DNA from: an uncultured Taibaiella sp.
GTDB lineage: Bacteria > Bacteroidota > Bacteroidia > Chitinophagales > Chitinophagaceae
DNA: 11,080 bases
Assembly: GCA_937871155.1 (NCBI GenBank)
Contig: CALMXV010000170.1
Span: 1 to 11,080 of the forward strand
Direction: 5' to 3'
Part shown: positions 1-5,924 of the stretch, piece after piece
Layout: every line of letters begins with the position of its first letter
Position numbering within the stretch: the stretch's first letter is position 1
Translations under genes and position numbers: made by a program
Notes under the pieces: generated by a model
Told to the model about the DNA's origin: nothing
Seen by the model: the letters and a program-made list of their open reading frames with translations, nothing else
The model's database searches: none

Positions 1-472
1 CAATTTGTCGTGCATTAGAACTTGTACATATAATATCACTTAGAGCTTTAATATCAGCAGAACAATTTATATATGTAATAACAATGTGGTCAGGATGATA
101 ATCCTTAAATTTTTTAAATAATTCTGGTGGACAACTGTCACTTAATGAACAACCAGCTTTTAAATCTGGTAATAAGACCATCTTATTGGGATTTAAAATT
201 TTAGCTGTTTCTGCCATAAAATGTACACCAGCAAATACAATTACAGACGCATCAGTTGTTGCAGCTTTTTGAGCTAAACCCAAACTATCTCCTATAAAAT
301 CAGCAACTTCTTGAATATCTGGTTCTTGATAGTAATGTGCTAATATGATAGCATTTTTCTCTTTCTTTAGTTTTTTGATTTCATCAAATAAATCTAATGA
401 AGGATCTATTTCAAAATTTACAAAACTTTCTTCTAAAGCTCGTAAGTCATTGTTAACATTACTAATAATCAT
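1..472 (-). CDS. nadA: Quinolinate synthase NadA (partial, N-terminal half)
   Basis: Quinolinate synthase condenses iminoaspartate with dihydroxyacetone phosphate to give quinolinate, in de novo NAD synthesis in the cytoplasm; the enzyme carries a [4Fe-4S] cluster. My translation of the minus strand gives 157 codons, open to the window edge, so roughly the second half of this 310-350-residue family is missing. Visible family motifs are AHYYQ (45-49), GDSLGLAQ (61-68), [12 protein letters not shown] (80-91), the segment AGCSLSDSC (106-114) with Cys108 as the expected first cluster ligand, and TYINCSA (133-139) followed by CTSSNA (149-154). The other two cluster cysteines would lie beyond the edge. 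The ATG at 472-470 is preceded in frame by a TAA seven bases upstream, which fixes the start. It is separated from tsf by 395 bp and by a terminator, so it is probably its own transcription unit. Identification is secure. Confidence 0.93.
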   Translation of the reverse strand, partial: MIISNVNNDLRALEESFVNFEIDPSLDLFDEIKKLKKEKNAIILAHYYQEPDIQEVADFIGDSLGLAQKAATTDASVIVFAGVHFMAETAKILNPNKMVLLPDLKAGCSLSDSCPPELFKKFKDYHPDHIVITYINCSADIKALSDIICTSSNARQI

Positions 473-546
473 AAAATTTTATTTTAAAATCGATTTGCTA
501 TTATTATAGATGTGGAAATGGGGATAGATATTCTATAAAGGACTTG

Positions 547-580
547 CAAAAATAATTATTAGTTATCAATCATTATGCAA
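547..580 (-). promoter_or_regulatory. Possible nadA promoter (Bacteroidota type)
   Basis: On the minus strand TATTTTTG at 554-547 fits the Bacteroidota -7 box TAnnTTTG. A TTG at 580-578 could be the -33 box, but the 23-base spacer is longer than the usual 19-21. Transcription would start near 541, giving a leader of about 70 nt before nadA. In DNA this AT-rich a match to the -7 box can arise by chance, so this is tentative. Confidence 0.3.
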
Positions 581-819
581 TTATATTTATTAACAATAAA
601 ACTGCTTATTTTAAAGGCTTTCCACATGAATATATGAATAAGTGGAAAAACAATTTTAATACTATTCACTGTTTGTTAAATACTTAAAAAGAAATGTAAA
701 TCCATTTAAAAATCTTAAAAACTTCTACCAATTTAAATAATTAAATAGCAGTTTAAAATAATGAATTTTTTTTAGTAAAATAAACAGTTAGTATTAACAG
801 GTTTCAATAGGTTACCAAC

Positions 820-849
820 AAAAAAAATGCTGCAAATTTTGCAGCATTT
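820..849 (-). terminator. Intrinsic terminator of the rplM-rpsI-rpsB-tsf operon
   Basis: The arms 825-833 and 841-849 are perfectly complementary (AAATGCTGC on the plus strand) and enclose a 7-base loop. Read on the minus strand, the hairpin is followed at once by a run of eight T (827-820), the classic Rho-independent layout. It begins 18 nt after the tsf stop codon. On the plus strand no comparable T-run follows, so it is directed against minus-strand transcription. Confidence 0.9.
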
Positions 850-867
850 AAATAATTAAAGAGATGA

Positions 868-1701
868 TTATCCAAGAGCAACTCTTTTAAATTCAGTTAC
901 GGTGATATCACCGTAACTTTTAAGATATTCGGCAACTGTTTTACTACCATCTTTTACGAATGGTTGAGCAACTAATGTTTGTTCTTTAAAAAAAGTATTT
1001 AATTTACCTTCTGCAATTTTAGATAACATTTCATCAGTTTTACCAGCTATTTTTGGGTCATTTTTCATTGTATCCATTACAATAGCTTTTTCTCTAGCTA
1101 CAACTTCTGGATTTACACTATTAGCATCAACAGCTACTGGATTCATAGCTGCAATTTGCATAGCAACATCTCTTCCAGCGTCTGGCGCATCTTTTGACAA
1201 TCCTACAAGAACACCAATACGATTAGCACCATGAATATAAGATGCAACATATGGAGCTTCAATTCTTTCAAAACGAACAATTCCAATTTTTTCACCAATA
1301 GCTGCTAATTTATCATTGATTAAATCTGCAACTTTAGAACCATTAATTACTTGTTCGTTTAATTCCTCAATTGATTTTACATTATTTTCAACAGCAGCAT
1401 CTGCAATAGAGCGAGTAAATGCTACAAAATCAGCGTTCTTGGATACAAAATCTGTTTCACAACTTACACAAACAACAAAACCAACTTTGTTATCGGATGA
1501 AGTTTTAGCGATAACAACACCTTCTTTTGCTTCACGATCGCTACGTTTAGCAGCAATTTTTTGTCCTTGTTTACGCAACCAATCAATGGCGGCTTCAAAA
1601 TCTCCATTTGATTCAGTTAATGCTTTACGGCAATCCATCATACCGGCACCGGTCTGTTGACGTAATTTATTTATTTCTGACGCAGAAATAGTAACACTCA
1701 T
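868..1701 (-). CDS. tsf: Elongation factor Ts
   Basis: EF-Ts is the guanine nucleotide exchange factor that regenerates EF-Tu-GTP during translation elongation in the cytoplasm. The 277-residue product has the N-terminal UBA-like domain (about 1-55, with LRQQTGAGMMDCRKAL at 13-28) and the family signature TDFVSKN (83-89) at the EF-Tu-contacting core, followed by the coiled and dimerisation subdomains. Length is normal for Bacteroidota. The ATG is preceded by an A/T-rich stretch without a Shine-Dalgarno sequence. It is the last gene of the ribosomal operon, 107 nt after rpsB, and is followed by a strong intrinsic terminator. The gap to rpsB contains a GC-rich hairpin that may set the ratio of EF-Ts to S2. 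Identification is certain. Confidence 0.98.
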   Translation of the reverse strand: MSVTISASEINKLRQQTGAGMMDCRKALTESNGDFEAAIDWLRKQGQKIAAKRSDREAKEGVVIAKTSSDNKVGFVVCVSCETDFVSKNADFVAFTRSIADAAVENNVKSIEELNEQVINGSKVADLINDKLAAIGEKIGIVRFERIEAPYVASYIHGANRIGVLVGLSKDAPDAGRDVAMQIAAMNPVAVDANSVNPEVVAREKAIVMDTMKNDPKIAGKTDEMLSKIAEGKLNTFFKEQTLVAQPFVKDGSKTVAEYLKSYGDITVTEFKRVALG

Positions 1702-1754
1702 GGTTATTATTTTTATAGTTTATTTAAAAAATTATTCTTGTTGATTTTATTACC

Positions 1755-1783
1755 GAAGCCCCAGATGATTAAAATGGGGCTTC
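1755..1783 (-). promoter_or_regulatory. Hairpin in the rpsB-tsf intergenic space
   Basis: The arms 1755-1763 (GAAGCCCCA) and 1775-1783 (TGGGGCTTC) are perfectly complementary, giving a 9-bp GC-rich stem with an 11-base loop in otherwise AT-rich DNA. On neither strand does a T-run follow, so it is not a canonical terminator. Possible roles are partial attenuation between rpsB and tsf, an RNA processing site, or protection of the upstream mRNA 3' end. The structure is seen; the role is inferred. Confidence 0.6.
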
Positions 1784-1808
1784 AGCTATAATTTATACGA
1801 ATTTGAAA

Positions 1809-2690
1809 TTATCTTTTGTTAGCAGAAGGTCTTCCATTACCGCTTCCTTGACGTGAACCTGGTTTATTACCGGAAGTATTACCTGTACGACTACGACCAC
1901 GACCTCTTCCACCTTCAGGTTTTTCAGTTCCTTCATCATTCATATCTAAACCGCGTGTATTTTCAACTACTTCTTCTGTTTCTTCTTCTTTTACTTCACT
2001 ACGCTCTTGTAATCCTTCAAGAATTGCAGCAGTTAAATAATTAGTAATAATAGCAATAGATTTCGTTGCATCATCATTCGAAGGAATAGAGAAATCAACT
2101 TTTGTAGGATCACTATTAGTATCTACCATAGCAAATGTAGAAATACCTAAACGTTTAGCTTCTGCTAAAGCAATATGTTCGTGGCTAATATCTACTATGA
2201 ATAAAGCAGCGGGAGTACGGCTCATATTAGCAATACCACCAAGTACTTTTTCCATTTTATCTTTACTGCGGGTAAGTGTTAATCGTTCTTTTTTAGTAAC
2301 GCTATCCATTGTACCATCGCCTAGCATTTTTTCAATACTCTGCATTTTCTTAACACTCTTACGAATAGTTTGAAAGTTGGTAAGCATACCACCCAACCAG
2401 CGTTCAGTAACGAAAGGCATGTTAGCTTTTGCAGCAGCTTCAGCAACGATTTCTTTAGCTTGCTTTTTTGTGGCAACAAACATAATTTTTTTACCACTTT
2501 TAGCTATTGATTTTAACGCAGCAGCAGCTTCATCTAAACCTTCGATTGTTTTGTTTAAATCTATGATATGAATACCATTTTTTTCGGCGAAGATGTATGG
2601 AAGCATTTTAGGATTCCATTTTTTCTTTAAGTGACCGAAGTGTACACCTGCTTCGAGGAGCTGTTGATGTAAATTTTTATTATCTTCCAT
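1809..2690 (-). CDS. rpsB: 30S ribosomal protein S2 with basic low-complexity tail
   Basis: S2 is a late-assembling protein of the small ribosomal subunit, placed between head and body near S1 in bacteria where this is known. The 293-residue product shows LLEAGVHFGH (11-20), the segment ERWLGGMLTNF (96-106), VDTNSDP (189-195) and IPSNDDA (202-208), all characteristic of the family. The conserved core ends near residue 232. It is followed by an acidic stretch (about 233-248) and then a Gly/Arg/Ser/Asn-rich tail to the end, with GRGRGRSR at 261-268. This makes the protein about 40-60 residues longer than a typical S2. The gene lies 48 nt downstream of rpsI, with no Shine-Dalgarno sequence before the ATG. 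Identification is certain; the tail has no function I can assign. Confidence 0.98.
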   Translation of the reverse strand: MEDNKNLHQQLLEAGVHFGHLKKKWNPKMLPYIFAEKNGIHIIDLNKTIEGLDEAAAALKSIAKSGKKIMFVATKKQAKEIVAEAAAKANMPFVTERWLGGMLTNFQTIRKSVKKMQSIEKMLGDGTMDSVTKKERLTLTRSKDKMEKVLGGIANMSRTPAALFIVDISHEHIALAEAKRLGISTFAMVDTNSDPTKVDFSIPSNDDATKSIAIITNYLTAAILEGLQERSEVKEEETEEVVENTRGLDMNDEGTEKPEGGRGRGRSRTGNTSGNKPGSRQGSGNGRPSANKR

Positions 2691-2738
2691 TTATGATAAT
2701 TTCTTTGTGTTATAAAATTTAATAATTGCTCAAAAAGA

Positions 2739-3128
2739 TTAGCGTTTAGAAAACTGGAAGCTACGACGTGCTTTTCTTTTACCAAATTTCTTGCGCTCTA
2801 CAGAACGAGAATCGCGAGTCATCAATCCTTCTTTTTTCAAAGTGGGTCTAAGCTCAGCGTTTGTTTCACAAAGAGCACGAGCAATTCCTAATTTGATTGC
2901 TTCAGCTTGGCCTTTTGGTCCACCACCTTGAACATTAATTACTATATCAAAAGACTCAACAGATTCAACTGTTTTAAGAGGCAGTTCAACCTGATTTTGA
3001 AGATACATTAAAGGAAAATATTCCTTGTAGTCCTTACCATTTACGGTAATATTACCAGTACCTTTACTCATATATACGCGGGCAACTGCTTCTTTACGGC
3101 GACCAACGGCATTTTTTTGCTTTTCCAT
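2739..3128 (-). CDS. rpsI: 30S ribosomal protein S9
   Basis: S9 belongs to the head of the small subunit; its C-terminal tail reaches the P-site tRNA anticodon stem. The 129-residue product begins with the family segment GRRKEAVARVYM (9-20), contains the glycine-rich VQGGGPKGQAEA segment near residues 69-80, and ends in the conserved basic tail RRSFQFSKR, with Arg as last residue as needed for tRNA contact. Length is normal. It follows rplM by 28 nt, the conserved bacterial L13-S9 pair, and precedes rpsB by 48 nt. The start is preceded by an A/T-rich spacer without a Shine-Dalgarno sequence. Identification is certain. Confidence 0.98.
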   Translation of the reverse strand: MEKQKNAVGRRKEAVARVYMSKGTGNITVNGKDYKEYFPLMYLQNQVELPLKTVESVESFDIVINVQGGGPKGQAEAIKLGIARALCETNAELRPTLKKEGLMTRDSRSVERKKFGKRKARRSFQFSKR

Positions 3129-3156
3129 TATATGATTTAAAAAGTTTTAAAAAGAA

Positions 3157-3600
3157 TTAAAATTTCATTTCTTTAGGTTGCTGCGCTTTGTGCGGATGTT
3201 CAGCTCCTTCGTACACAAATAATTTTTTTGACATAGCACGACCTAAACGATTCTTAGGAAGCATACCTTTTACTGCACGTTCAATTACAACGTTGGGACG
3301 ACGCTTCAATAAATTTTTAGCTGTTTCAGCTTTTTGACCACCAGGATATCCGGAGAATGTTTGGTATTCCTTGTCTTCTAACTTATTACCAGTCAACGAA
3401 ACTTTACCACTGTTAATTACGATTACATAATCACCAGCATCAAAGTGAGGCGTATAATATGCTTTGTGCTTACCTCTAAGTACAGTAGCAATTCTAGTTG
3501 ACATACGGCCTAAAGTTAGGTTCGTTGCATCTACAACAAACCATTCACGGTTTATTGTTTTTTCATTTGCAGATTTTGTTTTAAAACTTAAATGTCTCAT
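3157..3600 (-). CDS. rplM: 50S ribosomal protein L13
   Basis: L13 is an early-assembly protein of the large subunit that binds 23S rRNA. The 147-residue product shows the family features in order: WFVVDATNLTLGRMSTRIA (20-38), LRGKHKAYYTPHFDAGD (41-57), the GMLPKNRLGRAM segment near 112-123, and HPHKAQQP near the C terminus. Length is normal. It is the first gene of the operon rplM-rpsI-rpsB-tsf. A well-formed Bacteroidota promoter and a short leader with a hairpin lie directly upstream. In E. coli L13 represses its own rplM-rpsI mRNA, so the leader hairpin here is a reasonable candidate for similar feedback; that last point is inference. Confidence 0.98.
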   Translation of the reverse strand: MRHLSFKTKSANEKTINREWFVVDATNLTLGRMSTRIATVLRGKHKAYYTPHFDAGDYVIVINSGKVSLTGNKLEDKEYQTFSGYPGGQKAETAKNLLKRRPNVVIERAVKGMLPKNRLGRAMSKKLFVYEGAEHPHKAQQPKEMKF

Positions 3601-3616
3601 TTCTTAAGATTATTTG

Positions 3617-3639
3617 CCTTGAAAAGCATTGTTTTCAGG
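3617..3639 (-). promoter_or_regulatory. Leader hairpin upstream of rplM
   Basis: Between the predicted transcription start (about 3639) and the rplM ATG, the RNA can fold CCUGAAAA (3639-3632) against UUUUCAAGG (3625-3617) with a 6-base loop and a single bulged base. It lies at the extreme 5' end of a leader of about 40 nt, where autogenous control or protection against 5' decay would act. The pairing is visible; a role in L13 feedback is inferred. Confidence 0.5.
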
Positions 3640-3643
3640 GACG

Positions 3644-3675
3644 CAAAGGTAAAAACAAGTAAACTCTAAACCAAA
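3644..3675 (-). promoter_or_regulatory. Promoter of the rplM operon (Bacteroidota type)
   Basis: On the minus strand TTTG at 3675-3672 (-33 box) is followed after 20 bases by TACCTTTG at 3651-3644, an exact match to the Bacteroidota -7 consensus TAnnTTTG. Transcription would begin about five bases further on, near 3639, giving a leader of about 40 nt. Position, spacing and both boxes agree, so this is the best-supported promoter in the window. Confidence 0.75.
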
Positions 3676-3940
3676 AAAAACAGTAAAAATATTTTATTGA
3701 ATGCCATAACTATTTAATAGTCAATAATAATTTAGCACAAATATTTTATTCATTATGTAATTTAAATAAGGTAATTCATTTTTTTAATAAAAATGCTAAT
3801 ACCATTAATCCAAAACGGTTATTAGCGGAATTTTCTAATGGCGGTCATTAGAAAAAATGTGGATAAAGCCCGCGACAATATTGAGTTGTGATTGAAAAAT
3901 AGTTGGTAAAATTGGGGTAAGAAAATCTTACATCAGTGGA
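3676..3940. other. Intergenic region with two hairpin-forming inverted repeats
   Basis: This AT-rich stretch upstream of the rplM promoter has no credible gene. It holds two neighbouring inverted repeats. The first pairs 3795-3803 with 3817-3826 (one bulge, 13-base loop). The second pairs 3831-3840 (TTTTCTAATG) with 3846-3855 perfectly, 10 bp with a 5-base loop GCGGT. Neither is followed by a T-run. Just after them, 3858-3866 (TGTGGATAA) is on the minus strand an exact consensus DnaA box, TTATCCACA, but it stands alone. The transposase remnant begins to the right. Confidence 0.55.
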
Positions 3941-4327
3941 ATGGATCTAAAGCTATCATTTACGGACAAGGAAGTAACCCCTTGGAGCGGTGTTATATTA
4001 CTAAAAAAGATGTTGGACAGGATGGACTTTGATTCCTTTCTTGACTAATTGTCGCGGTTTATTGAGGGTTCTAATCTTTGGTACTTTGCGAAGCAGTTTA
4101 TAAAACAATTTATGACGAATGCATGGTATGGCGCTAATAAGCATTTTCAAAGCCTCGATTGAATCAGTCTTTTCTTTTCCGAAATCATTGAACAACTCTC
4201 CGCAGATACAGTAAAATCTAAATGCTCGGTTCAATACAGTTTTTTAGTTTCTTTTTGGTCAAATTAAAACGTCACTTTAGTAAAAGGAGTGCTTTTGGGG
4301 ATTATCTTAAAACAATAACCTCACAAC
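3885..4327. mobile_element. Possible remnant insertion sequence (about 440 bp)
   Basis: The transposase fossil is bracketed by GTTGTGA at 3885-3891 and its inverse TCACAAC at 4321-4327, which could be the inner or outer parts of worn terminal inverted repeats. No convincing target-site duplication is visible. A full element of this kind would exceed 1 kb, so most of the interior has been lost. The boundaries are a guess; a 7-bp match alone can occur by chance. Confidence 0.35.
3941..4261 (+). pseudogene. Decayed transposase fragment, IS4/IS1380-like DDE family
   Basis: Translating the plus strand from the ATG at 3941 gives 35 residues ending in SFLD before a TAA at 4046-4048. The same frame then continues recognisably to a TGA at 4160-4162. 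The first part, with KEVTPWSGVILLKKMLDRM (residues 11-29), resembles the N terminus of a DDE transposase group common in Bacteroidota. The second part contains EGSN near 4064 and KQFIKQFMTNAWYGAN at 4091-4138, resembling the conserved region that I recall as GSNRGY followed by a WCGAN-type motif. Downstream the frame stays open to a TAA ending at 4261, but similarity is weak. No catalytic DDE core is present: the fragment covers perhaps a quarter of a full transposase. Homology is from memory of the family, so the family name is tentative; that it is a broken, non-functional copy is clear. Confidence 0.65.
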
Positions 4328-4334
4328 CTGAAAT

Positions 4335-4366
4335 AAATAAGCCATGAAATTTTTCACGGCTCATTT
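4335..4366 (-). terminator. Intrinsic terminator downstream of the Nfu-type gene
   Basis: Arms 4335-4349 and 4352-4366 pair over 15 bp, including two G-U pairs, on the minus-strand transcript; the central AGCC/GGCU block is the GC core, and the closing arm is U-rich (UUAUUUAUUUC). It begins 21 nt after the stop codon of the Fe-S carrier gene. It should end that transcript before the transposase remnant and the rplM promoter. Confidence 0.75.
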
Positions 4367-4387
4367 ATAATTTATTGTCAAAATAAA

Positions 4388-4981
4388 TTACTCTGCTTCA
4401 GCTATTACTTCTTTTACTTCTGGAATCATTCTTTTCATCATTCCTTCAATACCTGCTTTTAATGTTATCATAGATGAAGGACATCCCGAACAAGAACCCT
4501 GCATAATCAATTTTACAACACCTGAGTCATATCCTTTAAAACTGATGGCACCACCATCCATTTCAACAGCAGGCTTTACATAATTTTCAAGTAATTCTTT
4601 GATGCGTTTAACTACATCCGTATCATCAGCGTTAACGGTATTGGAGGCAACAGGTTTAACTACAATTTCATTTTCATTGATTACTGCTTTACCGTCTTGG
4701 AGATATTCTTTTAGGAAATCTCTTATTACCATTATTACCTCATCCCATACGGCATCTTGGGTCTTGGTAAGCGTAACAAAATTGCTAGCAATAAATACAC
4801 TTTTAATAAATGGAAATGCAAAAAGTTCTTTTGCTAAAGGAGAAGGGTCAGCACTAGCCTCATCAGAAAACTCTATACTTTTACCCGGATATAATAATTT
4901 GTTTGCAACAAATTTCATCGTTTCAGGATTAGGCGTAGCCTCAGTATAAATACTTACAACAGTGTTTCCGGTCTTCAACAT
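4388..4981 (-). CDS. NifU/Nfu-type iron-sulfur cluster carrier protein
   Basis: Nfu proteins receive [Fe-S] clusters from the assembly machinery and deliver them to client enzymes in the cytoplasm. The 197-residue product has two domains. The N-terminal Nfu domain (about 10-100) opens with YTEATPNPETMKF (12-24), as in mitochondrial NFU1. The C-terminal NifU-like domain (about 122-195) contains the cluster motif GSCSGCPSS (162-170) with Cys164 and Cys167. This layout matches NFU1 rather than E. coli NfuA, whose N-terminal domain is a degenerate A-type scaffold. Length is normal. The gene sits 107 nt after murI, has its own candidate promoter, and ends in a strong terminator, so it may be transcribed alone as well as by read-through. 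A possible client within the window is NadA, which needs a [4Fe-4S] cluster; this link is only an inference. Confidence 0.93.
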   Translation of the reverse strand: MLKTGNTVVSIYTEATPNPETMKFVANKLLYPGKSIEFSDEASADPSPLAKELFAFPFIKSVFIASNFVTLTKTQDAVWDEVIMVIRDFLKEYLQDGKAVINENEIVVKPVASNTVNADDTDVVKRIKELLENYVKPAVEMDGGAISFKGYDSGVVKLIMQGSCSGCPSSMITLKAGIEGMMKRMIPEVKEVIAEAE

Positions 4982-4999
4982 TTTAAAAAATTATTTTGG

Positions 5000-5007
5000 C
5001 AAAAATA
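5000..5007 (-). promoter_or_regulatory. Candidate -7 promoter box of the Nfu-type gene
   Basis: On the minus strand TATTTTTG (5007-5000) matches the Bacteroidota -7 consensus TAnnTTTG, 18 bases before the ATG. The nearest TTTG upstream (ending near 5032) is about 24 bases away, longer than ideal, so the -33 box is weak. If used, the leader would be only about 12-15 nt. The intergenic position favours a real promoter. Confidence 0.45.
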
Positions 5008-5011
5008 CTCA

Positions 5012-5028
5012 ATATTCTATCGGAATAT
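5012..5028. repeat. Inverted repeat ATATTC-N5-GAATAT upstream of the Nfu-type gene
   Basis: ATATTC (5012-5017) and GAATAT (5023-5028) form a perfect 6-bp inverted repeat with a 5-base centre. A further GAATAT stands at 5041-5046. The repeat lies just upstream of the candidate -7 box, where a bound protein would block or assist RNA polymerase. It does not match an operator I know; in AT-rich DNA chance is a real alternative. Confidence 0.35.
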
Positions 5029-5050
5029 CATCAAAATTGGGAATATTGCT

Positions 5051-5092
5051 AGAATGATTATTGATACTAGTAACGATGCAAAGAATGATTAT
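5051..5092. repeat. 11-bp direct repeat AGAATGATTAT, two copies
   Basis: Identical copies of AGAATGATTAT lie at 5051-5061 and 5082-5092, 31 bp apart start to start, close to three helical turns. The second copy overlaps the murI stop codon. The spacing would put both on the same DNA face, but nothing else identifies a binding protein. Confidence 0.45.
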
Positions 5093-5910
5093 AGATGTAA
5101 ATGTTTTGAACTTATAGGCGATCCATAAAAAATAGAAGCGTGCTCATCAAAATCTATTGTATCGTCTGTGGTAAAAAAAGAAACATTTCCGTGCTTACTT
5201 ATTAAAGATTCAATCTCAGAATGACGAGTTAAATAATCCTTTAAACTATCTGCAACAATTTCACCTTGACCGATTACAGCAATATGTTCAGGTACATGCT
5301 TTTTGATTTTGTCTATTATAATTGGATAATGAGTGCAGGCTAATAAAATTGTATCTATTTCAGAAGATTCTTCAAAAAGATCAGCTATATATTTTTCTAT
5401 AAAATAATCAGCAGCTTCGGTTTCATACTCATTGTTTTCAATCAGTGGCACTAATTGAGGGCAGGCAACTTGGAAAACATCAATATTGGGGAAAAACTTT
5501 TTTATCTCAATTAAATATGAATTTGAACTCACAGTACCTTTTGTCCCCAGTACTCCAATCTTTTTACTTTTTGAATAACTTCCAATGATTTCAGCAGTAG
5601 GTCTTATAACACCAAGGACACGCTTGTTACCTTTCAATGTTGGTAAATAATTTTGCTGAATTGTTCTTAATGCCTTTGCCGAAGCGGTATTACAAGCCAA
5701 AATAACCAATGGACAATTTTGCTCAAAGAGCCATTTTACACATTGTAATGTATATTCATGAACCGTTTCAAAAGACCTATTCCCATATGGTGCGCGAGCA
5801 TTATCACCCAAGTAAATATAATCAAATTGAGGCAGGGCGGTTTTAATGGATTTAAATACAGTAAGCCCACCATAGCCTGAATCAAAAATACCGATAGGAG
5901 AATTTTTCAT
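5089..5910 (-). CDS. murI: Glutamate racemase
   Basis: MurI interconverts L- and D-glutamate without cofactor, supplying D-Glu for the peptidoglycan stem peptide in the cytoplasm. The 273-residue product has the family motifs in place: GIFDSGYGGLTV (7-18) with Asp10 and Ser11, the LGDNARAPYGNRS segment (34-46), LACNTASA (71-78) with catalytic Cys73, and LLACTHYPII (189-198) with the second catalytic Cys192. Both cysteines of the two-base mechanism are present, so it should be active. Length is normal. It starts 14 nt after the acyltransferase gene, with no terminator between, so it probably shares the transcript of the polysaccharide genes. This would tie a cell-wall precursor enzyme to surface polysaccharide expression, possibly by simple read-through. 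Confidence 0.97.
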   Translation of the reverse strand: MKNSPIGIFDSGYGGLTVFKSIKTALPQFDYIYLGDNARAPYGNRSFETVHEYTLQCVKWLFEQNCPLVILACNTASAKALRTIQQNYLPTLKGNKRVLGVIRPTAEIIGSYSKSKKIGVLGTKGTVSSNSYLIEIKKFFPNIDVFQVACPQLVPLIENNEYETEAADYFIEKYIADLFEESSEIDTILLACTHYPIIIDKIKKHVPEHIAVIGQGEIVADSLKDYLTRHSEIESLISKHGNVSFFTTDDTIDFDEHASIFYGSPISSKHLHL

Positions 5911-5924
5911 AAGGAATTGATTAA

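Larger units (their letters stand above)
473..867. other. AT-rich intergenic region between tsf and nadA
   Basis: This 395-bp gap is very AT-rich and holds no credible gene on either strand. It contains the tsf terminator at its right end, a possible nadA promoter at 547-580, and a 7-bp inverted repeat TTTCCAC (619-625) / GTGGAAA (642-648) with a 16-base loop. A further GTGGAAA stands at 512-518. I see no tRNA-like fold or long repeat. Confidence 0.6.

Noticed and set aside
619..648. TTTCCAC/GTGGAAA inverted repeat as a DnaA-box cluster or operator
   Set aside because: The arms differ from the DnaA consensus at two positions, and a 7-bp match with a 16-base loop in AT-rich DNA is weak.
1316..1660. 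114-codon plus-strand frame inside tsf
   Set aside because: It lies wholly antisense to the clearly real EF-Ts gene and has no family features.
4001..4234. 77-codon minus-strand open frame, Lys-rich
   Set aside because: It overlaps the plus-strand transposase remnant, resembles no family I know, and its frame is explained as the antisense shadow of that remnant.
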